Shown here piece by piece: positions 52,424 to 62,579 of a DNA stretch of 64,000 nt; position 1 is the stretch's first letter, and the number at the start of each line of letters is the position of its first letter. The position numbers were made by a program, and so were the translations under genes. Source of the DNA: Streptomyces camponoticapitis. GTDB taxonomy: Bacteria > Actinomycetota > Actinomycetes > Streptomycetales > Streptomycetaceae. Location of the stretch: contig NZ_BMMV01000001.1 of the NCBI RefSeq assembly GCF_014646115.1, positions 550,628 through 614,627 of the forward strand, given 5' to 3'. The notes under the pieces were generated by a model. That model worked only from the letters and a program-made list of their open reading frames with translations, had not been told where the DNA came from and did no database searches.

Positions 52424-55342
52424 TCAGCTGCTGTCGTCGCTCCCGCCCGCCGGAGGCTTGGCCGGCGTCTCCGTGGACGTCTCCGCCTCCGCCGCGCGCG
52501 CCAGGGCGTCCTGGAGGGCCTCCTGGGCCTTCCCGTACGCCACCCAGTCCTGCTTCGCCAGCGCGGCCTCACCGTCGGTGTACGCCTTCTGGGCGTCGGC
52601 GATGGCCTTCTTGAGCGCGGCGTCACCGGTGGCCGGCGGCGTCGTCGTGTCGTCGTCGCCCGGTGGCTGCGTCTCGGGTGGCGGCTCGGCCCCGTCGACA
52701 CCGAACACCGCGTTCAGCGCCTCGGACAGACTGTCCTTGAAGACGGGCTTGCCTCCGTAGGAGACTGCGATCTTCTTCAGCAGCGGATAGTTCGCGCTGC
52801 CGCCACGGGCGTACACCGGCTCGATGTACAGGAACCCTCCGCCGAGCGGCACCGTCAGCAGGTTGCCGTACTCGATGTCCGAGTCGGTGCCTCTCAGGTT
52901 CCGCACGAACTCGGCGACTTCGGGCACGCCGTTCAACTCGCTCTGCACCTGTTGTGGCCCTTGGACCGTGGAGGTCACCCTCAGGACTCTGATGGTGCCG
53001 TAGTCCTTGCTGGTGGCGTCGGCATCGACCGCCATGAACGCCCCGAGATTGGGACGTCCGTTGGGTGTGAACGTCGTCGTCAGCGAGAACTTCTGGGCCG
53101 ACTGCCCCGGCATCTTCAGACTCAGGTAGTACGGCGGGACCGCACTGCTGTCCTTGTTCGTCGGGTCGTCGGGCACCTGCCACGCGTCGGAGCCGCTGTA
53201 GAACTGGGCGGCGTCCGTGACGTGGTAGCGGGTGAGCAGCTCACGCTGGACCTTGAACATGTCCTGCGGGTAGCGCAGGTGGGCCCGCAGCTCCGGGTCG
53301 ATGTCCGACTTCGGCTTCACCGTGTTCGGGAAGGCCTTCATCCAGGTCTTGAGGACCGGGTCCTCGGTGTCCCACTGGTAGAGGTTGACCGAGCCGTCGT
53401 ACGCGTCGACGGTGGCCTTCACCGAGTTGCGGATGTAGTTGACCTGGTTCTGCTGTGCGACGACCGCGCGCTGGTTGTTGGTCAGCGAGTCGGCCGTGGT
53501 GTCGCCCAGCGTCGTACGGGACGCGTACGGATAGCCGTTCGTCGTGGTGTAGGCGTCGACGATCCACTTGATCTTGCCGTCGACCACTGCGGGGTAGGCG
53601 TCGCCGTCGATGGTCAGCCAGGGCGCGACCGCCTCGACGCGCTCCTTCGGCGTGCGGTTGTACAGGATCCGCGAACCCTCACCGATGGCGCCCGAGTAGA
53701 GCATCTGCGGCTCGCTGAACGCCACGGCGTACGCCGCGCGGTTCACCGGGCTGGAGAGATCGACACCGCTCTTGCCCTTGTAGCTGGTGGTCTTCTCACC
53801 GTTCTTCTCGTAGTCGAGCTCCTTCTGCGGGCCGCCCACGATCGAGTACTGCTGGGTCTTCTCGCCGTAGTAGATCCGCTGCTCGTACTTGCCGAGCTGG
53901 CCGGTGGTCGGCAGGCCGGACTCGGTGAAGTCGGGCGCGCCGATCGTGCCGTCGTTCTCGTCGGTGACCGTCCCGGTGCCCTTGGACGCGATCGCACCGT
54001 ACCCATGGGTATAGGTGAAGTGGTCGTTGATCCAGTTGCGCTTGGGGATACCGGTGATGTTCAGCTCGCGCAGACCGATGACCGTGTCCTGCGGCTTCTT
54101 GTCCGGGCCGAGGTAGCGGTCGACGTCCAGCGTGTCCGGGAACTGGTAGTACTTGCGTTCCTGCTGGAGCTGCTGGAAGGCGGGCGAGACGACGTTGGGG
54201 TCGACCAGCCGGTAACTCGCCGCCGAGTCGGCGGCCTCGCGCTGCTGCGACTTCTGGTCGGGGGCGCCCTTGCCCGAGTAGTCCGTCACATCGGCGTCGT
54301 CGATGCCGTACGCGGCGCGTGTGGCATCGATGTTCTTCTCGATGTACGGGGCTTCCTTGGCCTGCTCGTTCGGCTGGACCTGGAACTTCTGCACGATCGC
54401 CGGGTAGAGGCCGCCGATGAGGATGGCGGACAGGACCATCAGACCGAAGCCGATCACCGGCAGCTGCCACGTGCGGCGCCAGAGCGTCGCGAAGAACAGC
54501 ACGGCGCAGATGGCGGCGATGCAGAACAGGATCGTCTTCGCCGGCAGATAGGCGTTGGCGTCGACGTACCGCAGACCGGTCCAGTTGCCGGTGGCCTTGA
54601 AGTCACTCGCCTTGACCGCGAGTCCGTACCGGTCGAGCCAGTACGCCACGGCCTTGAGCGAGACGAACAGACCGAGCAGCACCGAGAGATGACCGGTGGC
54701 CGCTCCCGTCGCACGCGCGCCGGGGCTCGTGACGCGCAGCCCTCCGTACAGATAGTGGGTCAGCGCGGCGGCGATCAGCGCCAGGACGACGGCGGCGAAA
54801 CCGAAGCCGAGCATGAAGCGGTACCAGGGCAGGTCGAACGCGTAGAACTTCACGTCCATGTGGAACTGCGGGTCCTTCTGGCCGAAGGACACACCGTTGA
54901 CCCACATCAGCCACGTACGCCACTGCCCGGAGGCGGACGCTCCGGCGATCAGCCCGACGAGGGCGGTGATCCCGAGCAGCACCCACTTCTTGTACGGGGC
55001 GATGCCCATCCGGTACCGGTCGAGGCTCTGTTGCTCCAGCGACATCGCGCTCAGCGGCGGACGCAGCCTGTGCGCCAGCCAGATGTTGACGCCGACGGCT
55101 GCCGCCATCAGCAGACCGAAGACCGCGAACAGGCCGATCTTGGTCCAGAGGGTGGTGGTGAAAACGGACGAGTACTTCACCGAGCGATACCAGAGCCAGT
55201 CGGTCCAGAACCCCGCGAACATGACGAACATCATGGCCAGAACGGCCAGGATGCCCAGTGTCATGAGCAGGGTCCGGGCACGTCTGGACGGCCGGCCCAC
55301 TCTGATCCGTGGCCCGGTCGGGCCTCCGCCGCGGTCCGGCAT
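52424..55342 (-). CDS. UPF0182 family large membrane protein
   Basis: Encodes 972 residues. Seven N-terminal helices (around 25-330, including [20 protein letters not shown]) precede a large extracytoplasmic domain. That domain carries family motifs such as YWFRSVKYSS-like [36 protein letters not shown] and [20 protein letters not shown], then an acidic Gly/Pro/Thr-rich stretch ([14 protein letters not shown]) and a terminal helix. Function unknown; conserved across actinobacteria. I start at ATG 55342 ([12 protein letters not shown]). Confidence 0.93.
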   Translation of the reverse strand: MPDRGGGPTGPRIRVGRPSRRARTLLMTLGILAVLAMMFVMFAGFWTDWLWYRSVKYSSVFTTTLWTKIGLFAVFGLLMAAAVGVNIWLAHRLRPPLSAMSLEQQSLDRYRMGIAPYKKWVLLGITALVGLIAGASASGQWRTWLMWVNGVSFGQKDPQFHMDVKFYAFDLPWYRFMLGFGFAAVVLALIAAALTHYLYGGLRVTSPGARATGAATGHLSVLLGLFVSLKAVAYWLDRYGLAVKASDFKATGNWTGLRYVDANAYLPAKTILFCIAAICAVLFFATLWRRTWQLPVIGFGLMVLSAILIGGLYPAIVQKFQVQPNEQAKEAPYIEKNIDATRAAYGIDDADVTDYSGKGAPDQKSQQREAADSAASYRLVDPNVVSPAFQQLQQERKYYQFPDTLDVDRYLGPDKKPQDTVIGLRELNITGIPKRNWINDHFTYTHGYGAIASKGTGTVTDENDGTIGAPDFTESGLPTTGQLGKYEQRIYYGEKTQQYSIVGGPQKELDYEKNGEKTTSYKGKSGVDLSSPVNRAAYAVAFSEPQMLYSGAIGEGSRILYNRTPKERVEAVAPWLTIDGDAYPAVVDGKIKWIVDAYTTTNGYPYASRTTLGDTTADSLTNNQRAVVAQQNQVNYIRNSVKATVDAYDGSVNLYQWDTEDPVLKTWMKAFPNTVKPKSDIDPELRAHLRYPQDMFKVQRELLTRYHVTDAAQFYSGSDAWQVPDDPTNKDSSAVPPYYLSLKMPGQSAQKFSLTTTFTPNGRPNLGAFMAVDADATSKDYGTIRVLRVTSTVQGPQQVQSELNGVPEVAEFVRNLRGTDSDIEYGNLLTVPLGGGFLYIEPVYARGGSANYPLLKKIAVSYGGKPVFKDSLSEALNAVFGVDGAEPPPETQPPGDDDTTTPPATGDAALKKAIADAQKAYTDGEAALAKQDWVAYGKAQEALQDALARAAEAETSTETPAKPPAGGSDDSS

Positions 55343-55492
55343 CTGGAAAGCCAACGTGCGCACCTCGAAGTTCGCGGTCGTGTGAAGCAGCTGAATCAGC
55401 GTCTGTAAGCGGGCCCAAGCGATCGTAGGGCCCACTCATGCAACTTACTGAGGCTTTACCTAGTTCCCGCACGGGGGTCGGAAGGAGGCAGG

Positions 55493-56098
55493 ATGTTGGC
55501 CATGTCCAACCTTTCCTCCAACTCTTCCTCCGCGTCCTCGTCCGACGAGCCGCCTTCGGCGTCGGGCCCGGTCGCCTCGACCCCCATCACCCGTGCGGTG
55601 CTGGAGATCGACGAATACGCCTCCGGCCTGGGCTGGGACCAGCCGGCGAGGCTCTTCGGGCTCGTCGACACGGCCCGACTGCGCGCCGACGAACCGGAGC
55701 TGGCCGGCCAGCTCGGTCTCGACGAAGGCTCCACACCCGCCCCGCTCACCCCTGTCGAGCAGGACGAGATCCCTGCGGACACCCCGCTCGACGAGTTCCT
55801 CGCCACGATCGCCTGGCCCGGCGCGGTGGCGGGCTGCGCGATCACGGTGGAGCGCCTGATGCTGCCGCCGTCCGCCGAGGCGTCGGTGCCCGAAGGGCTC
55901 GACGAGTCGGGACTCGTCGACTGGGTGGCCGCCCACCCGGACCGCCAGGAGGTACGGATGACGGTCGCCGTGCTGCGTGACGGGACACGGGACTCGGCGC
56001 TGCGCCTGCGTGAGAAGGACTCACCGACGCAGGTACTGACCGGCGCCGGCCTGGTCCCGGGTCTCGCCGAGGCCCTGGCCGCGACCTTCGAGGCGTAA
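55493..56098 (+). CDS. PPA1309 family protein
   Basis: A 201-residue soluble protein. A Ser/Pro-rich N-terminus (~25 residues) precedes the family domain (ITRAVLEIDEYASGLGWDQP, ARLFGLVDTA, LATIAWPGAVAGCAI, VAAHPDRQEVRMTVAVLRDG). Function unknown but conserved next to the UPF0182 and PDZ-Lon genes in actinobacteria. AAGGAGG lies 4 nt before the ATG at 55493; the ATG at 55502 is spaced too far. Confidence 0.87.
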   Translation: MLAMSNLSSNSSSASSSDEPPSASGPVASTPITRAVLEIDEYASGLGWDQPARLFGLVDTARLRADEPELAGQLGLDEGSTPAPLTPVEQDEIPADTPLDEFLATIAWPGAVAGCAITVERLMLPPSAEASVPEGLDESGLVDWVAAHPDRQEVRMTVAVLRDGTRDSALRLREKDSPTQVLTGAGLVPGLAEALAATFEA

Positions 56099-56115
56099 CG
56101 GCCCCCGTACTCGAT

Positions 56116-56151
56116 CCCCGGACGGGGCCGCACCCGCGGCCCCGTCCGGGG
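56116..56151. terminator. Bidirectional terminator
   Basis: A perfect 16-bp stem (56116-56131 with 56136-56151) and a 4-nt loop lie between the convergent PPA1309-type and PDZ-Lon genes. Confidence 0.9.
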
Positions 56152-56179
56152 AATGAACGAACCCGGTGTCCCCGGACCC

Positions 56180-57271
56180 TCAGCTCGTCGAACAGCTCGG
56201 CAGGGTGTCCGTGTCGCCGCTCTTGATCTTCTCCAAGGACGCCGTCGCGTCCTTGATGTTCTTCACGCGCACCAGCGTGAGGCCGTCCGGGATGTCGGAG
56301 GCGGCCGCCGAACAGTTCTCGTCCGGTGTGAGGAAGTACCGCGCACCCGCGTCCCGGGCGCCGACGAGCTTCATCCCGATCCCGCCAATCGGCCCGACCT
56401 TGCCGTTGTCGTCTATCGTGCCGGTGCCCGCGACGAACTTGCCGCCCGTGAGATCACCGGGCGTGATCTTGTCGACGATCCCGAGCGCGAACATCAGACC
56501 GGCGCTCGGCCCGCCCACGTCGGCCAGCTTGATGTCGATCTCGAACGGGAACGTGTGGTCCGTGCCGGCCTGGATGCCGACGATGGCGCGGTCGTCGCCC
56601 TCGTCCGACTTCACCGTCTTGATCGTCACCTTCTCGGTGCCCTCGGGCTCCTTGCCGGCCTTCTCGGCCGCCTGGGCGACCTTGGCCGGGATGATGGTGA
56701 ACACGACGTCCTCGCCCGGCTGGTGCTTGGTGACCATCTCGGCGACGTCCGGCGGCGCGGAGACGGTCTTGCCGTCCACCGCCTTGATGACGTCACCGGC
56801 GTGCAGTGTGCCGTCGGAGGGGCTGTCCTTGACGACCGCGGAGACGACCACCCGCGACGTGACGGGGATGTTCTCCTCCTTCAGGGCCGCGACCTTCGCG
56901 CTCTCCTGGGACTGGCTGAACTCCTCCGCGTTCTCCTGCGTGGACTGCTCTTCCGTCTTGCCGTCCGGATAGAGCGTGTTGTGGGGCACCACGATGTTGT
57001 CGTGCGACAGCCAGCCGTAGACCGCCTCGACCACATTCATCTTGTAATCCGCGCCGGTGACCCTGACCGTCGTCATATTGAGATGACCGGACGTGGGATA
57101 AGTCTTGCGGCCGGAAATGTGGAGCACCGGCTCACCATTCGCGTCGCCGAGTGTGTTCACGGTCGGACCGGGACTCATCTCCGCGTACGGAACGCGGATG
57201 AACACTCCCGCACAGAGCAGCGCGATGAGGACGAGGGTGGAGGCGAGCATCGTCGCGGTGCGGCGTGGCAT
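56180..57271 (-). CDS. PDZ-domain Lon-like (S16) membrane protease
   Basis: Encodes 363 residues: one N-terminal helix (MLASTLVLIALLCAGVFIRV), an intervening domain, a PDZ domain (around 125-195, VVVSAVVKDSPSDGTLHAGD), and a Lon-type proteolytic domain. The catalytic Ser lies in VGGPSAGLMFALG and the Lys in GGIGMKLVGA. It lies mainly outside the membrane. These YlbL-type proteases take part in quality control. ATG 57271 is the start. Confidence 0.92.
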   Translation of the reverse strand: MPRRTATMLASTLVLIALLCAGVFIRVPYAEMSPGPTVNTLGDANGEPVLHISGRKTYPTSGHLNMTTVRVTGADYKMNVVEAVYGWLSHDNIVVPHNTLYPDGKTEEQSTQENAEEFSQSQESAKVAALKEENIPVTSRVVVSAVVKDSPSDGTLHAGDVIKAVDGKTVSAPPDVAEMVTKHQPGEDVVFTIIPAKVAQAAEKAGKEPEGTEKVTIKTVKSDEGDDRAIVGIQAGTDHTFPFEIDIKLADVGGPSAGLMFALGIVDKITPGDLTGGKFVAGTGTIDDNGKVGPIGGIGMKLVGARDAGARYFLTPDENCSAAASDIPDGLTLVRVKNIKDATASLEKIKSGDTDTLPSCSTS

Positions 57272-57411
57272 GGAACGACAGTACGGGAAGGGTCTGTCAG
57301 TGCACCCTCGGGGCCGGTCCGTACGGGGCCGTGCGCGGCCCCGGCGCGTGGCCGGAAGGGCGGGCGGTCAGGGACGCCGGCCGGACCGGCGGGGCTTACG
57401 GGCGGCTCACC

Positions 57412-57585
57412 TCAGGTGGCGTCCGTCGGGGCGGGATGGGACTTCGCCATCGCGTCACGGAAGCGCGCGTAGCCGGCGAGTTCCGCCACATCTCCGGTGG
57501 TTCGGTCTCTGGAAACCCAGCTTCCCCATATCGCCGCGCCGATGGCGGCGAAGAGCGGAATCAGCAACCAGGCAAGCGCGGCCAT
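57412..57585 (-). CDS. Small membrane-anchored protein
   Basis: A 57-residue protein: a helix AALAWLLIPLFAAIGAAIWG and a charged tail (WVSRDRTTGDVAELAGYARF). ATG 57585 is chosen because AAGGAGG lies 5-6 nt upstream; an ATG at 57603 encodes the Shine-Dalgarno itself. It lies 140 bp from the PDZ-Lon gene and is transcribed in the same direction. Function unknown. Confidence 0.8.
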   Translation of the reverse strand: MAALAWLLIPLFAAIGAAIWGSWVSRDRTTGDVAELAGYARFRDAMAKSHPAPTDAT

Positions 57586-57774
57586 CCCGACCTCCTTACC
57601 CATGTGTGAGTGCGAAACGAGTGATCAGCAGATTAGCCATCTGCTGCTTCAACGCTGCTGGCAGGGGTGCGGTTACGCAAATCGGGCCACATGGGAACAG
57701 AGGGCGACGCGGTGGTGCGTGAGCACGGTGGAAGCGGTGTCGACGGGCGATCCGAAAGCGGTGCGGGAAAGGAG

Positions 57775-58236
57775 TCAGCAGGCTCCGACCCATTCCTCCG
57801 TGCCGTCGGAGAATGTCTGGTGCTTCCAGATCGGCACCTCGTGCTTGAGGTCGTCGATCAGCCTGCGACAGGCCTCGAAGGCCTCCGCGCGGTGCGGGCA
57901 GGAGACGGCGACGACGACCGCCAGATCTCCGACGGCGAGGTCACCCACACGGTGGACGGCCGCCAGCGCGCGGACGGGGTAATCGGCGACGACCTTCTCG
58001 GCCACCCGGCGTAGCTCGGCCTCGGCGGACGGGTGACAGGAGTACCCGAGGGCGTCGACATCGGCTCCCCCGTCGTGGTTGCGGACCGTCCCCACGAACA
58101 GCGCGGTGCCTCCCGCCGCGTCGTCGCCGACGGCCCGGAAGATCTCGTCGACGGACAGCGGGCTCTCGCGGATCGCCAGCAGCCGGATGGGGTCCTGTGC
58201 CGCCTGCTCACCCGGGTGCGCCTCGTTGCTTGCCAT
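57775..58236 (-). CDS. moaE: Molybdopterin synthase catalytic subunit
   Basis: A 153-residue MoaE, which builds the dithiolene of molybdopterin with MoaD. Visible are GGTALFVGTVRNHDGGADVD, LGYSCHPSAEAELRRVAEKV, AAVHRVGDLAVGDLAVVVAV, HRAEAFEACRRLIDDLK and VPIWKHQTFSDGTEEWVGA (catalytic Lys pair). No moaD lies nearby. ATG 58236 is taken; 58245 is an alternative. Confidence 0.93.
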   Translation of the reverse strand: MASNEAHPGEQAAQDPIRLLAIRESPLSVDEIFRAVGDDAAGGTALFVGTVRNHDGGADVDALGYSCHPSAEAELRRVAEKVVADYPVRALAAVHRVGDLAVGDLAVVVAVSCPHRAEAFEACRRLIDDLKHEVPIWKHQTFSDGTEEWVGAC

Positions 58237-58356
58237 GCGGCCCATCGTGCCGTACGGCACCGGCATCGCGTAATGGCGCGTTCGAACGACTGCCCGTCCA
58301 CCGGCTCGGAGCCTCCTACGGAGGACGTCGTGGGCGGTGGGCGGCCCCCGGGGCGC

Positions 58357-59469
58357 TCAGAGGCGTCGGCGCGCCTTGCGGGCGCGGCGTACCACCGCTG
58401 CCGCGCCGAGGAGCGCGACGGTCGCACCGGCGGCGCCGGCGGCCGTGGCGTCCTTGCGGCCGAGACGGCGGCCCGCGACGGTGTGGCGGCCCTCGACCTC
58501 TTCGAGGAGCGCGCCGAGGACTTCCTCGTTGGTCCAGCGGGGACGCCAGCCCGCGTCGTGGAGACGGCTGACGCTGACCACCCAGGGATGCATCGTGTAG
58601 GCGAGGTCGCCGGCCGGGGACGGCGTGAGGCCGATCCGGTGCAGCCGGGCCGCGGCGCCGAGGGCGACGGCGGACGGCAGCTCCATACGGCGGATGCCGC
58701 TCAGCTCCTCGATCTCCTCCTGTTCGAGCCAGCCGTCGCAGCCCACCGCGAACTCGCCGTCGACCTTCTCAAGCGCGGCGTACTCCAGGGCGCTGACCAG
58801 GTCCTCCACATGGCAGAACTGCCAGGTCGGCCGGGAGCCGGCGACGACCAGCAGCCGGGGCGACTCGAAGTAGCGGGTCAGGGCGGTGTCCGTGCCGCCG
58901 ACGAGGACGGCGGGGCGTACGACCGTGACGTTCAGGCCAGGGTGCGCGCGGGGCGCGCGGCGGCCGAGCCGTTCGATCTCCAGCAGGTCGCCGACGCCGG
59001 TGGCCTCCGCCGTCGCGCGCAGCTCGGCGTCCTCCGACAGCGGGATGTCGTTGTCGGGCAGCGCCCCGTAGACCATGGCCGACGTGCACAGGACGACCCG
59101 GTGCACCCCCGCGGCCGCCGCGGCGGTGAGCACGGTCTGGGTGCCACGGACGTTGTACGCCGTACGGGCCGCCGCGTCCCGCTCCAGGTCCAGATCGAGC
59201 GCCAGGTGGACCACGACGTCCGCGCCGCGCAGTTTCTCGGCGATGGCGGGGTCCCGTACGTCGAGGATGTGCCACTGCGCCTCGGTCACCTCACCGCGGC
59301 GCTCGTCGATGGCCACGACCTGCTTGATCTCCTCCGACGCCGCGAGGCGCCGGGTGAGCAGGTCGCCGACCCCGGAGGCGGCTCCGGTGACCGCCACGAC
59401 GGGGCCGCGTGGCGGGGTCGGGGTTGAGCGGTTTCGCGCTGCGCGAACCTGCGGATCTGGGGAACTCAC
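58357..59469 (-). CDS. NAD-dependent epimerase/dehydratase family protein with C-terminal helix
   Basis: Encodes 370 residues of an extended SDR. VAVTGAASGVGDLLTRRL is the glycine-rich NAD loop, and VVVHLALDLDLERDAAART and YGALPDNDIPLSEDAEL mark the fold. SAMVYG holds the Ser/Tyr-like catalytic patch without a typical YxxxK. The C-terminal ~40 residues (AAGAAGATVALLGAAAVVRR) form a membrane-associating helix followed by basic residues. GTG 59469 follows GGAGA. Substrate unknown. Confidence 0.88.
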   Translation of the reverse strand: MSSPDPQVRAARNRSTPTPPRGPVVAVTGAASGVGDLLTRRLAASEEIKQVVAIDERRGEVTEAQWHILDVRDPAIAEKLRGADVVVHLALDLDLERDAAARTAYNVRGTQTVLTAAAAAGVHRVVLCTSAMVYGALPDNDIPLSEDAELRATAEATGVGDLLEIERLGRRAPRAHPGLNVTVVRPAVLVGGTDTALTRYFESPRLLVVAGSRPTWQFCHVEDLVSALEYAALEKVDGEFAVGCDGWLEQEEIEELSGIRRMELPSAVALGAAARLHRIGLTPSPAGDLAYTMHPWVVSVSRLHDAGWRPRWTNEEVLGALLEEVEGRHTVAGRRLGRKDATAAGAAGATVALLGAAAVVRRARKARRRL

Positions 59470-59659
59470 CGGGCGTCTCCAGCGGTTGTCTTCAGTACGG
59501 ACGTGTACAACACGTACGTACCAGGTGGCGTCCATCCTGCCGCAGGCCAAGCATTGGCGGAGCACCGAGCCCGGATGCGGCCTCGGATGTCTACGCTGGG
59601 TGGTGTCGGGCAGTCGCTGTCGGCGGAAAAGCCGGCGGCCCAACGAGCCGAGGAAACCC

Positions 59660-61171
59660 GTGAGTGACACCCCATTCGGATTCGGCCTTCCGCCGGAGGA
59701 GCCAGAGGACGGCGACGGCAAGAAGAACGACCCCGCCGGAGGTGGTCAGGGTGGTGGCGGCCAAGGCCGCGGGGGCAACCCCTTCTCGGGGTTCGGTCTG
59801 CCGGGCGGCTCCGGCGGCCAGGGCGGCGACAACCCGTTCGCGGCGATGTTCGGGTCGATGAACCCCAACGATCTGGGCGCCGCGTTCCAGCAGCTCGGCC
59901 AGATGCTCAGCTACGAGGGCGGTCCCGTGAACTGGGACATGGCCAAGCAGATCGCCCGCCAGACGGTCTCGCAGGGCACGCCGGACGGTACGAAGGACGC
60001 CAGCGTGAGCCCCGGCGAGCGGATCGCCGTCGAGGAGGCCGTGCGGCTGGCGGACGTCTGGCTTGACGCCGTGACGTCGCTGCCGTCCGGTGCGGGCACG
60101 ACCGTGGCATGGAGCCGCGCGGAGTGGGTCGAGGCGACCCTCCCGGCGTGGCAGCAGCTCGTCGACCCCGTGGCCGAGCGCGTGGGCGCCGCCATGGGCG
60201 ATGTGCTGCCCGAGGAGATGCAGGCCATGGCCGGGCCGCTGATCGGCATGATGCGCTCCATGGGAGGCGCCATGTTCGGCCAGCAGATCGGGCAGGCCGT
60301 GGGTGTACTGGCGGGCGAGGTGGTCGGCTCCACGGACATCGGGCTGCCGCTGGGTCCGGCCGGCAAGGCCGCGCTGCTCCCGCTGAACATCGGGGTCTTC
60401 GGCAAGGACCTCGGCATCCCGCAGGACGAGGTGCGGCTGTATCTGGCCCTGCGCGAGGCGGCCCACCAGCGGCTCTTCGCCCATGTGCCGTGGCTGCGCG
60501 GGCATCTGTTCGGGGCCGTCGAGGGCTATGCGCGGGGCATCAAGGTCGACGCCTCCAAGCTGGAGGACGCCGTCAGCCAGCTCGACCCCTCGAACCCCGA
60601 GCAGCTTCAGGAAGCGCTTCAGCAGGGCATGTTCCAGCCGGAGGACACGGTCGAGCAGAAGGCCGCCCTGGCGCGGCTGGAGACGGCGCTCGCGCTGGTC
60701 GAGGGCTGGGTGGACGCGGTGGTCCACGAGGCGGCCAAGACCAGGCTGACGTCGGCGGACGCGCTGCGCGAGACGCTGCGCAGGCGCCGCGCTTCGGGTG
60801 GCCCGGCCGAGCAGACCTTCGCCACCCTCATCGGCCTCCAGCTGCGCCCCAGGCGGCTGCGGGACGCCTCCCGGCTCTGGGCCTCGCTCACGGACGCGCG
60901 GGGCGTGGACGGCCGCGACGGGCTCTGGCAGCACCCGGACATGCTGCCGACGGCCTCGGACCTGGACGATCCGGACGGGTTCGTCCACCACGAGCACGCC
61001 GACTTCTCCGAGCTGGACAAGCTGCTCGGCGAGGCTGCGGGCGGCAAGCCGAAGCTGGAGAAGGACCCGGAGACGCGTTCCGAGCCGGAGACGCGTTCCG
61101 AGAAGGACAGAGACCGGCCCGACGACCAGGGCGAGGGCGGCGACGAGGGCAAGGGCGACAGCGGCAAGTGA
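59660..61171 (+). CDS. Zinc-dependent metalloprotease, DUF2342 type
   Basis: Encodes 503 residues. A disordered Gly/Asp-rich N-terminus (around 1-60, GGGGQGRGGNPFSGFGLPG) precedes the DUF2342 domain, with REAAHQRLFAHVPWLRGHL (around 260) as the metal-binding helix and ARLETALALVEGWVDAVVHE later. The C-terminus is highly acidic with duplicate SEPETR blocks. Activity is inferred from the family. GTG 59660 has GAGGAAA 4 nt upstream. Its stop overlaps the Nudix start (GTGA). Confidence 0.88.
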   Translation: MSDTPFGFGLPPEEPEDGDGKKNDPAGGGQGGGGQGRGGNPFSGFGLPGGSGGQGGDNPFAAMFGSMNPNDLGAAFQQLGQMLSYEGGPVNWDMAKQIARQTVSQGTPDGTKDASVSPGERIAVEEAVRLADVWLDAVTSLPSGAGTTVAWSRAEWVEATLPAWQQLVDPVAERVGAAMGDVLPEEMQAMAGPLIGMMRSMGGAMFGQQIGQAVGVLAGEVVGSTDIGLPLGPAGKAALLPLNIGVFGKDLGIPQDEVRLYLALREAAHQRLFAHVPWLRGHLFGAVEGYARGIKVDASKLEDAVSQLDPSNPEQLQEALQQGMFQPEDTVEQKAALARLETALALVEGWVDAVVHEAAKTRLTSADALRETLRRRRASGGPAEQTFATLIGLQLRPRRLRDASRLWASLTDARGVDGRDGLWQHPDMLPTASDLDDPDGFVHHEHADFSELDKLLGEAAGGKPKLEKDPETRSEPETRSEKDRDRPDDQGEGGDEGKGDSGK

Positions 61172-61719
61172 GTCTGCACGACGACGCCGTGCGCGTCCTG
61201 AGGGCGTACGACGGTCGGTACGCCGGTCAGGAAGAGCTGCGCGGGATCTATCTGGAGCATCTGGCGGCCCGTCCGGACGGGATGTGGAAATCCTGTGAGG
61301 CCGGGCATGTCACGGCGAGCGCGCTGGTGATCGACCCGGCGCGCGGCCGTGTCCTGCTGACCCTCCACAAGAAGCTCGGTATGTGGCTCCAGATGGGCGG
61401 CCACTGCGAGCCCGGGGACGACTCGCTCGCGGGGGCGGCGCTGCGGGAGGCCACGGAGGAGTCCGGAATCCCGGGACTGACGCTGCTGCCGGGCGGGCCC
61501 GTACAGCTCGACCGGCACGGGATTCCGGCGCCCTGCCACTGGCATCTGGATGTCCAGTACGCGGCTGTGGCGCCGGTGGGCTCCGTCGAGGAGATCAGCG
61601 AGGAGTCGCTGGATCTGCGCTGGTTCGCGTACGACGAGGTGGCGGCGGTCGCCGACGGGTCCGTCGTACGGCTGCTGGAGCGCACGCGGGCCGCGCTCTC
61701 CGAGCAGGTCCACGGCTGA
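61168..61719 (+). CDS. Nudix hydrolase
   Basis: Encodes 183 residues with a full Nudix box GHCEPGDDSLAGAALREATE followed by ESGIPGL (GX5EX7REUXEEXGU). Substrate is a nucleoside diphosphate derivative of unknown identity. It is translationally coupled to the metalloprotease gene, which suggests a linked role. Confidence 0.92.
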   Translation: MSLHDDAVRVLRAYDGRYAGQEELRGIYLEHLAARPDGMWKSCEAGHVTASALVIDPARGRVLLTLHKKLGMWLQMGGHCEPGDDSLAGAALREATEESGIPGLTLLPGGPVQLDRHGIPAPCHWHLDVQYAAVAPVGSVEEISEESLDLRWFAYDEVAAVADGSVVRLLERTRAALSEQVHG

Positions 61720-61731
61720 CGGGAACGAGCG

Positions 61732-61757
61732 GGGGCGGCCTCCGTGGAGACCGCCCC
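61732..61757. terminator. Terminator between the Nudix and AIM24 genes
   Basis: A 12-bp stem with one mismatch (61732-61743 with 61746-61757). A second hairpin follows at 61774-61795. Confidence 0.78.
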
Positions 61758-61799
61758 TGACGGACCGAAAACGGGCCGATCCGACCGGATCGGCCGGAT

Positions 61800-62564
61800 T
61801 CAGCGCGCGTTGTTCCAGACGTTGTTCTGGTTCTGCGCGTGGGCGCCCTGCTGGCCCACGCCGAACTGGGCACGCGCACCCTGTCCGATCTCCGCGTTCT
61901 GCGGCGGCATGACCTCACTGGGCTGCACGAGCGCGAAGCCCTGGCCCAGGAAGCTGAGCTCCCAGCCCTCGCCGGTGTTGCCGCGCCGGCGCCGTACGCC
62001 CGAGGAGTGCGTCTGTGCCTGCATCTGCACCCGCAGCGCGGAGGACCACGCCACGATCGCGTCGGCATCGACGTTCACGTACTTGTCCGGCGTCACGAGC
62101 ATCATCAGCGGCTGCCCGGACGTCATCAGGGCGACCTTGCCGCGCCCCGAGATGTTGAGCTGGTACTTGCCGGAGCCTGAGATGCCGTACTGGCTGTCCA
62201 CCGCGATGACCTCGGTGTGCAGCGTGGAGTCGAGGGCCAGGACATAGGCGCTGTCGACGGTCATGCCCTCCTGGTCGACATCCACGACGTGCACGTACTG
62301 CGCGAGGTTCGCGAAGTAGACCGTCCCCTGGCCCGAGCAGCGCATCAGGTCCAGGCCCTCGCCGGTGTTCGCCCTGGCGCGCCGCTGGCCCTGGGACTGG
62401 TACTCACCGTCGAAGTCGATGAGCCCCTGGTAGGCGACCATCGCGCCCTTGCGGGCGAGGACGTCGTCGTGGCCGGTGAGCGCGACCCGCAGAAGCTGCG
62501 GGTTCTGTACGACATAGCGGTCCTGGGACTGCGTCTCCGCGAGTCCGAAAAGCGGGCTCTGCAT
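61800..62564 (-). CDS. AIM24 family protein (1 of 3)
   Basis: A 254-residue beta-rich AIM24/TspO-like barrel protein (LARKGAMVAYQGLIDFDG, DLMRCSGQGTVYFANLAQYV). It has a Gln/Asn-rich C-terminal tail (QNQNNVWNN). Two internal Arg/Asn-Thr-Gly motifs (RRARANTGEG and RRRRGNTGEG) repeat. It is the last of three co-directional AIM24 genes, with a GGGGAGGA site. The mitochondrial homologue supports inner-membrane structure; the bacterial function is unknown. Confidence 0.9.
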   Translation of the reverse strand: MQSPLFGLAETQSQDRYVVQNPQLLRVALTGHDDVLARKGAMVAYQGLIDFDGEYQSQGQRRARANTGEGLDLMRCSGQGTVYFANLAQYVHVVDVDQEGMTVDSAYVLALDSTLHTEVIAVDSQYGISGSGKYQLNISGRGKVALMTSGQPLMMLVTPDKYVNVDADAIVAWSSALRVQMQAQTHSSGVRRRRGNTGEGWELSFLGQGFALVQPSEVMPPQNAEIGQGARAQFGVGQQGAHAQNQNNVWNNAR

Positions 62565-62579
62565 GATGTTTCCTCCCCC

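Noticed and set aside
52952..55408. Very long plus-strand frame opposite the UPF0182 gene
   Set aside because: Shadow frame from third-position GC bias; composition is non-protein-like and the UPF0182 protein is clearly coded on the other strand.
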